From Candidatus Moraniibacteriota bacterium (GTDB lineage: Bacteria; Patescibacteriota; Minisyncoccia; Moranbacterales; GCA-2747515), in contig JAOZUJ010000036.1 in assembly GCA_029938745.1 (NCBI GenBank), positions 1-10,527 of the forward strand: a stretch of 10,527 nt of DNA, in the 5' to 3' direction. Below the pieces are notes generated by a model that worked only from the letters and a program-made list of their open reading frames with translations, ran no database searches and had not been told where the DNA came from. Of this stretch, positions 5,543-10,527 are shown piece by piece. Position 1 is the first letter of the stretch. Each line of letters starts with the position of its first letter. The translations under genes were made by a program, and so were the position numbers.

Positions 5543-7426
5543 ATGTTTTTCAATAAAAAACAAAATAAAATAACTCAAGAAGATAATGATGATAAACAAA
5601 AACCACAAAAAAGTGGATTATTTGGAAAAAAAACACAATTACATAATTCTGTTATAGAAGATGAGGAATTTTATCAAAAAGGTGTTGCAACTGTGCGTGG
5701 ACTCATTGCACCAAGTGCATTACAAATACAAGCGAATCACATACAAATTGGAGAAGTGCTTTCCTCCACAATTTTTGTTATTGCGTATCCACGATTTTTA
5801 AATGATAATTGGTTTTCACCGATTGTAAATATTGATTTTCCGATAGATGTGTCAATGTTCATTCATCCAGCAGACTCACGAGATGTGTTGAAAAATTTAA
5901 AGAAAAGTGCAGCACATGTGCATTCACAACTTAATATAAATGCAAACAGTGGACAAGTGAGTGATCCAATGCTTGAGACAGCTGTGGAAAACATTGAAAG
6001 TTTACGTGTGAGTTTACAGCAGGGCACGGAGCGATTTTTTCGATTTGGATTATATGTAACATTTTATGCTCCTGATAAAAAAACGTTACAAAAAAATAAA
6101 AGTGAAATTGAAGCAATTTTAGAATCACAATTAGTATATACAAAACCAGCAGTATTACGCATGGAACAAGGTTTTGCATCAACAATTCCACTTGGCAATG
6201 ATGATCTTAATGCTGGAAATAATTTAAATACAGCGCCACTCTCAACAACATTCCCATTTGTGTCATCAGACCTTTCATCAAATGATGGAATATTATATGG
6301 AATTAATAGACACAATAATAGTCTCATTCTTTTTGATCGATTTAACATGGAAAATGCAAATATGGTAGTATTTGCAAAATCTGGTGGTGGTAAGAGTTAT
6401 TTTGTAAAATTAGAACTTTTGCGCTCTATGATGCTTGGTGTCAATGTAATTATTATTGATCCTGAGAATGAATATGAACATCTTTGTCAAACAGTTGGAG
6501 GAACATATATTAGCATTTCACTTGGCTCAAGTGCACATATTAATCCATTTGAATTACCAAAAATTCCAGAAGATGAAAAACCAGTTGATGTGTTTCGAAA
6601 CACAATTGCAAGTCTTATAGGGCTTTTGCACATAATGCTTGGAAGTGTGACACCGGAAGAAGACACCGTACTAGAAAGAGCAATTCGTGAAAGTTATGCT
6701 GTGCGAGATATTAATGAGAGTAGTAATTTTGGTTCAATTCCACATGCTGGGTATCCGACAGCAGCAGATCTTTTTGAAGTGCTGAGGAGTATGGATGGTG
6801 GTGATTCACTCGCAAAGCGATTATCTAAATATACAGAGGGAATTTTTGGTGGGTTTTTGAATAATGCAACGAATGTTGAAATTAATAATCAGATGGTAGT
6901 ATTTAATATTCGTGATTTAGAAGAGGAATTGCGACCAATTGCGATGTATAGTGTTTTGCAATTTATATGGAATGAAATGCGTTCTAATATCACACGACGA
7001 ATTGTTGCTGTTGATGAGGCGTGGGTGATGATGCAAAATGATGATGCAGCAGCTTTTATGTTTGGTATTGCAAAGAGATGTCGTAAATATTATACAGGAC
7101 TTACAACAATTACACAGGATGTAAGTGATTTCATGTCAAGTCGGTACGGAAAGCCAATTGTGACAAATTCATCGTTGCAATTATTACTCCGTCAGTCTCC
7201 AGCATCCGTTGATGTCATTGCAGAAACATTTTTTCTTACAGATCATGAAAAATTTCTTTTATTGGAAAGTAATGTTGGTGAGGGAATTTTGTTTGCTGGT
7301 CCAAAACATGCTGCAGTTAAGGTTATTGCGTCATACAGTGAGGATCAAATTATTACATCAGATCCGCGTCAATTAGAAGAAATTGAAAAAGCAAAAAAGG
7401 AGTTAGAAGAGGAAGAAATGGAATAA
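5543..7426 (+). CDS. virB4: VirB4-type T4SS ATPase
   Basis: This 627-residue protein begins with a polar Lys/Gln/Asp-rich lead (1-35), followed by a VirB4/CagE/TrbE-type N-terminal domain (about 40-250) and a RecA-like ATPase domain. Walker A is AKSGGGKS at 278-285, with Ala where the consensus has Gly but the GGGKS core intact. IIIDPENEYE at 303-312 is the conserved strand and acidic loop after Walker A. Walker B is IVAVDEAW at 487-494 with Asp491-Glu492. ITQD at 523-526 and LLRQ near 548-551 fit the sensor and arginine-finger positions. VirB4 ATPases sit at the cytoplasmic base of type IV secretion machines and energise assembly and transport. Length and order after PrgI and TraC-like genes are typical. 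The C-terminal 20 residues are a charged Glu/Lys helix. The ATG at 5543 has no Shine-Dalgarno motif. Confidence 0.95.
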   Translation: MFFNKKQNKITQEDNDDKQKPQKSGLFGKKTQLHNSVIEDEEFYQKGVATVRGLIAPSALQIQANHIQIGEVLSSTIFVIAYPRFLNDNWFSPIVNIDFPIDVSMFIHPADSRDVLKNLKKSAAHVHSQLNINANSGQVSDPMLETAVENIESLRVSLQQGTERFFRFGLYVTFYAPDKKTLQKNKSEIEAILESQLVYTKPAVLRMEQGFASTIPLGNDDLNAGNNLNTAPLSTTFPFVSSDLSSNDGILYGINRHNNSLILFDRFNMENANMVVFAKSGGGKSYFVKLELLRSMMLGVNVIIIDPENEYEHLCQTVGGTYISISLGSSAHINPFELPKIPEDEKPVDVFRNTIASLIGLLHIMLGSVTPEEDTVLERAIRESYAVRDINESSNFGSIPHAGYPTAADLFEVLRSMDGGDSLAKRLSKYTEGIFGGFLNNATNVEINNQMVVFNIRDLEEELRPIAMYSVLQFIWNEMRSNITRRIVAVDEAWVMMQNDDAAAFMFGIAKRCRKYYTGLTTITQDVSDFMSSRYGKPIVTNSSLQLLLRQSPASVDVIAETFFLTDHEKFLLLESNVGEGILFAGPKHAAVKVIASYSEDQIITSDPRQLEEIEKAKKELEEEEME

Positions 7427-7476
7427 ATTATATGTAATATAATTTTAAAAAATATTTATTACTACAATTGGTGCGT

Positions 7477-8088
7477 ATGATGGTAACACAAAATGAATAT
7501 GCGGGCGCAGAAGTCGGAGAACTTGCAAAACAACAAGAATATAAACGCAATTTACAAAATACACGCACGCAGCAAAAGTCGCAATATGAACAAAAGCTTG
7601 CAAGTGGTATTAAAGGTAGTCATAGTAATGTACAACCAAAAACAGATGCACAAAAAAAGCAAGCCTTGCAACAGAAGCAGAAAAAAAATTTTTTAGCACA
7701 AACTGCAAAATCAGGTAAAAAAAATGCAAAAACAAAAACACATCAGCAAGATATAAAGAGATATGAGAGAACACCGTGGACGCTAATGTATATTGCTGTT
7801 GCTGCTAATGTTTTAGGCGGGTTTGCAGTTGTGTTTTTTGGACTTGGGTATTTACTGGTGATACCAGCAACAGTATTTATTGATATTATGGTGTGGCAAG
7901 CAGTGAGTGGTAGTGAAAGAATTGCTATTAGGACAGCTGTCGTTGCTGTAACTGCTATTAAAATATTTATAAGTCCGCTACCTGCAGGCTTAATACTTGT
8001 TTTATTTACACAAAGTGTGGCAAAAAAGAAAGAACAATCAGCAAAAATGCAAATGAAAAAAATACAAAAACAAATGAATAAGCAATAA
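7477..8088 (+). CDS. Unrecognised membrane protein with basic Gln/Lys-rich N-terminal half
   Basis: The protein has 203 residues if started at ATG 7477. TTG 7468, GTG 7471 and ATG 7480 are in-frame alternatives; GGTG at 7470-7473 would be a weak ribosome-binding site for ATG 7480. Residues 1-95 are polar, basic and Gln/Lys-rich with helix-forming character. Three hydrophobic segments follow (about 102-123, 124-142 and 154-181). Short basic segments lie between the second and third segments and at the C-terminus (MQMKKIQKQMNKQ), suggesting long cytoplasmic ends. I do not recognise the family. It follows the VirB4 gene by about 50 bases, so a membrane subunit of the same machine is the simplest reading. 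Confidence 0.75.
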   Translation: MMVTQNEYAGAEVGELAKQQEYKRNLQNTRTQQKSQYEQKLASGIKGSHSNVQPKTDAQKKQALQQKQKKNFLAQTAKSGKKNAKTKTHQQDIKRYERTPWTLMYIAVAANVLGGFAVVFFGLGYLLVIPATVFIDIMVWQAVSGSERIAIRTAVVAVTAIKIFISPLPAGLILVLFTQSVAKKKEQSAKMQMKKIQKQMNKQ

Positions 8089-8103
8089 TAATCATGTATT
8101 TTA

Positions 8104-8112
8104 TGGTATACT
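8104..8112 (+). promoter_or_regulatory. Extended -10 promoter before the 8154 gene
   Basis: TGGTATACT is identical to the nonamer at 823-831 and has the TGn extension plus -10 TATACT (8107-8112). Transcription would start near 8119, giving a leader of about 35 bases. No convincing -35 is seen. An inverted repeat overlaps the -10 (8108-8132). Confidence 0.5.
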
Positions 8113-8132
8113 ATTAATATTGCAAATAGTAT
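8108..8132 (+). promoter_or_regulatory. Inverted repeat overlapping the promoter, possible operator
   Basis: ATACTATT (8108-8115) and AATAGTAT (8125-8132) are exact inverted repeats with a nine-base spacer. They cover the -10 element and the predicted start of transcription, where a repressor site or a leader hairpin would lie. Chance is not negligible in DNA this A/T-rich. Confidence 0.3.
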
Positions 8133-8153
8133 TAATTTAAGATTAGGTTATTT

Positions 8154-8795
8154 ATGAATCAAAAAATGAAAACAAATAGTATAAGTCTTGTATTTGCTGT
8201 GGTGTGTATGGCATTATATTTTTTCTTTCCAATTAATGCATATAAATTTGAAATTTTTGTTGGTACATTGATTTTTCTTTTACTTTTGCCGATTTTATAT
8301 ACAAAATTAATTTTACATAAAACATATGCAGATATTGGCTTTACCTCAATGACCATCAATGTTCGTGATGTTTTGTTTATTTTTACCTCGATTATTCTCG
8401 GTGGATTATTTAGTTTTATAATTGTATCAATTGGCTGGGGTGTGGAGGAATATGCACAAATTCTATCAAAAACAATTTTTACGCACTTTGGTGCATTTGC
8501 TGTGTATGAATTATTTTTTTCATCCATTATGTTGTTTTTATTTACATTTTTTTCATGGGGATTTGTATATTCCTTTAAATGTGAAGATAAAATATATACA
8601 TATATTATATCACTAATTATCTTTACAATATTTTTGATGAATTTTTATGCAAATATTTGGATTGTATTACCACTACTCATTCCAACTTTTTTTGTGCCAC
8701 AAATTAGAGATAAAAAAAATATTATTTATATATTTATTGCTATTTTTGTGATTAATCTCATATTAGACACATTGATTATTAAATCGTTCACATGA
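8154..8795 (+). CDS. Polytopic membrane protein, function unknown (possibly a degenerate CPBP-like protein)
   Basis: This 213-residue protein is almost entirely hydrophobic, with six or seven likely membrane segments (about 8-26, 33-53, 72-92, 117-141, 148-163, 164-181 and 188-209). The stretch KTYADIGFTSMTINVRD (56-72) followed by a membrane segment, and the later FAVYELFF (115-122), vaguely recall CPBP/CAAX-protease-like membrane proteins. However, the EExxxR, FxxxH and HxxxN catalytic motifs are not visible, so activity of that kind is not supported. A weak TAGG at 8143-8146 lies about seven bases before the ATG. The TGA stop overlaps the ATG of the next gene by four bases (ATGA), so the two are translationally coupled and probably cotranscribed. 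It has its own promoter candidate, so it may be regulated apart from the VirB4 operon. Confidence 0.75.
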   Translation: MNQKMKTNSISLVFAVVCMALYFFFPINAYKFEIFVGTLIFLLLLPILYTKLILHKTYADIGFTSMTINVRDVLFIFTSIILGGLFSFIIVSIGWGVEEYAQILSKTIFTHFGAFAVYELFFSSIMLFLFTFFSWGFVYSFKCEDKIYTYIISLIIFTIFLMNFYANIWIVLPLLIPTFFVPQIRDKKNIIYIFIAIFVINLILDTLIIKSFT

Positions 8796-10527
8796 AATTT
8801 TTTAATAAAAAAATAATTTTTAGTATTATTACTATTAGTCAAGTTATAATATTAATAATGGGACCACTAACTGTAAATGCGGGCTTATTTGGTGCTGGTA
8901 ATGTCTCTGGAAAGGTGCGATCTGGTATTAATGATTTTATAGAAAGTGATTTGAATTTAAATGTAGAGGATAGTTTAAAGCCAATGACAGAGGGAATTAA
9001 TAGCATGGATTCTAAAGGTGGTGCACCAGAAGTTTCAATTCGTTTTTCTACGACAAATCCAAAGCCAGGTGATACTATTACAGCGAGTGCAGATGTTGTT
9101 AATATCTCAAATCCTAATGATGCGTATTATGTGTGGTATATAAAAGGTCCAAAGAGGATTCCAGATGAGTCTACAAATGCAATAACAGGAAATGCTGGTG
9201 GTAATTCTGGTGAATTAAACACACAGCATATTTTAGCTGTACAAGCACAGGCGGCGTTGTATTTTGACCCAATCACCTTTGATCAGTCAATGAATAATGA
9301 TAGAGGTCATATTAGTGATGATAGTTTTATAGATGATTATCCAGAAGATGAAGATGATGATGGTTACAAGGCAAATATTGGTGGTGGAAATATGAAAAAT
9401 AATGGTGCTAACTATTGTTATATGTATGATTTGGAGGATGGAACGCAATATGAACTTTCTGAGGAAGGCACAAACTCAGAAGAGCCATGCCCAGATGGAT
9501 ATGTGGCACGTTGTATGATTGGTGAACGTATTGTGCAGTGCCCAACAATTATTTATGGTGTGCATGGTGAAGTAAACACATCAGCAAATTCATCTGCTGA
9601 GAGTGGAGGAAGTACAAGTACGAGTACGAGTAGTGAAACATCAATTGCTGGTGGAAATGGCGCGCGATTTCGTATTTTAGCGAGGTGTCTTGATAATAGT
9701 GAGGAACCAATATGTGCAAATAATGAGTACACTTGTGCAACCGCAGATGATGACCTTGGCACAAATTATGATTATGATAGTCTGGTTACAGTTGTGCCAA
9801 CACCATATTGTTTACCAAAAGATGATTCAGGACAAATATGGACAGATCCAAACACTAGCGGTTGTCCAACAGCTAAATATTCATATTGTTTTCGTGGTGA
9901 AATATGGCCAGAAGATACAGCTGGATTTGAACAAATGTGTGGCGCTGCATATGGAGAGGAGAGACCGGGATATTATGGGGCAAGTTGTCATGACTATTAT
10001 GAAAAAGGACAACTACTAAAACCAAATAAATGTGATGTGAAGGAGACTGAAAAAAATACTTGTGGTCCAGAAATGCATCCATTTCCAGACGGAGCTGGTG
10101 ATGGTGATTTTAATAGCACGGAAGAAAGATTATATCATCTAGATCCTCGCACAGATCAAACAACACCATTAGCACTAAACGATGAGGCACTTGTAACAGG
10201 TCTAGGGATGAAAGATTTTACATGGGAATATCAAACAGGAGATGAAATTGGTGTGATAGTAGAGGGCACTGGTGTAGAAGCAACAAAACACCAAGACGCA
10301 ACATCACAAACAGTTTTTGCACTTTTGAGTCCAGGGTGTGAGGGTGTATTAGAAGAAGGTGGTACATATGAAGAAACGATTAATGATAAAGTGATTGAAA
10401 TTGAGGTGGGTAATTTTGGTAAACTTGAATTTGAGGAAGGACTCAATAAATGTGTATTAGAGAATGAACTACACGTCAAACCAGGAACATCAGAATACGA
10501 CTCACTAAACGTAGAAATATCATCAGG
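8792..10527 (+). CDS. Large exported acidic Cys-rich protein, 3' end beyond window
   Basis: The frame is open for 578 codons to the window edge. Residues 1-30 form a signal peptide: a KKFF-type basic start (MKFFNKK), a hydrophobic core (about 8-27) and a likely cleavage site after VNA. Residues 78-120 (VSIRFSTTNPKPGDTITASA, then YYVWYIKG) look like an Ig/PKD-type beta domain. An acidic tract (DDYPEDEDDDG, 181-191), a Ser/Thr/Gly linker (267-284) and about 17 cysteines, all after residue 200, follow. DGAGDGDFNSTEE (433-445) resembles a calcium-binding loop. Residues 461-516 (LNDEALVTGLGMKDFTWEYQ, GDEIGVIVEGT, TVFALLSPGC) recall a domain I associate with large secreted proteins in Patescibacteria T4SS loci; this is from memory. 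The odd Cys load implies disulfides outside the membrane. It overlaps the preceding gene by four bases. A surface component of the machine or an adhesin is plausible. Confidence 0.85.
   Translation, partial: MKFFNKKIIFSIITISQVIILIMGPLTVNAGLFGAGNVSGKVRSGINDFIESDLNLNVEDSLKPMTEGINSMDSKGGAPEVSIRFSTTNPKPGDTITASADVVNISNPNDAYYVWYIKGPKRIPDESTNAITGNAGGNSGELNTQHILAVQAQAALYFDPITFDQSMNNDRGHISDDSFIDDYPEDEDDDGYKANIGGGNMKNNGANYCYMYDLEDGTQYELSEEGTNSEEPCPDGYVARCMIGERIVQCPTIIYGVHGEVNTSANSSAESGGSTSTSTSSETSIAGGNGARFRILARCLDNSEEPICANNEYTCATADDDLGTNYDYDSLVTVVPTPYCLPKDDSGQIWTDPNTSGCPTAKYSYCFRGEIWPEDTAGFEQMCGAAYGEERPGYYGASCHDYYEKGQLLKPNKCDVKETEKNTCGPEMHPFPDGAGDGDFNSTEERLYHLDPRTDQTTPLALNDEALVTGLGMKDFTWEYQTGDEIGVIVEGTGVEATKHQDATSQTVFALLSPGCEGVLEEGGTYEETINDKVIEIEVGNFGKLEFEEGLNKCVLENELHVKPGTSEYDSLNVEISS

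Noticed and set aside
8159..8527. Minus-strand open frame of 122 codons
   Set aside because: It is fully antisense to the polytopic membrane protein gene, which has a coherent membrane topology, an upstream promoter and a coupled neighbour.
863..8795. Alternative genetic code (UGA=Gly, as in Gracilibacteria/Absconditabacteria)
   Set aside because: All genes are full length under the standard code, and the one TGA stop (8793-8795) sits in an ATGA overlap with the next start. Readthrough would add only a few codons before a TAA.
9609..9634. Short AGTACAAGTACGAGTACGAG-type tandem repeat as a CRISPR-like or mobile feature
   Set aside because: It encodes the Ser/Thr linker of the exported protein in frame; the units are about six bases with no spacers.
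9549..10479. Several short frames on both strands (9549-9764 -, 9690-10019 +, 9873-10082 -, 10231-10479 -)
   Set aside because: All lie within the continuous secreted Cys-rich reading frame from 8792 and are low-complexity shadows of it.

Overview
The window is strongly AT-rich and almost everything in it lies on the + strand. The organism is most likely a member of the Candidate Phyla Radiation (Patescibacteria, e.g. a Parcubacteria- or Microgenomates-like lineage). The argument is the gene set: a VirB6/TrbL-like membrane protein, a PrgI-family protein, a small TraC-like protein and a VirB4-type ATPase in this order, followed by small membrane proteins and a large Cys-rich exported protein. 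This arrangement is familiar to me from Patescibacteria genomes. Two further traits fit: A/T-rich start regions that mostly lack Shine-Dalgarno motifs, and CCA-less tRNA genes. The reading frames are intact under the standard code, so the UGA=Gly recoding of Gracilibacteria/Absconditabacteria is not needed. The phylum call is inference, because no rRNA or ribosomal protein is present.

Layout. Positions 1-463 hold four tRNA genes (Val-UAC truncated at the window edge, Phe-GAA, Met/Ile2-CAU, Gly-GCC), with one intrinsic terminator and one promoter between them. A 17-bp perfect stem-loop (468-511) closes the tRNA block. Positions 508-790 contain no gene but carry five exact TTATNCACA DnaA boxes in both orientations, many one-mismatch boxes, and then an extremely A/T-rich tract with a TAG/TAA triplet run. 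This is a good chromosomal origin candidate, although dnaA is not in the window.

From 863 to the right edge there is a T4SS-like gene cluster. It contains a polytopic VirB6/TrbL-like protein with a long soluble tail, an unrecognised protein with a helical N-terminal part and a low-complexity tail, a PrgI-family protein, a TraC-like protein, a VirB4 ATPase with Walker A and B motifs, two small membrane proteins of unknown function, and a secreted acidic Cys-rich protein cut by the window end. Extended -10 promoters (TGn + TATAAT-like) lie before the first, third and seventh genes, so the cluster probably has several transcription starts.

How the genes work together (inference from the families): VirB4 would power a membrane channel or pilus-like machine built on the VirB6-like and PrgI/VirB3-like inner-membrane proteins. 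The TraC-like protein would be an accessory subunit, and the Cys-rich exported protein could be a surface component or substrate. No VirD4 coupling protein, VirB11, relaxase, pilin or outer-membrane core gene is visible here, so conjugation is not established. DNA uptake, host-cell attachment or protein export are equally possible.
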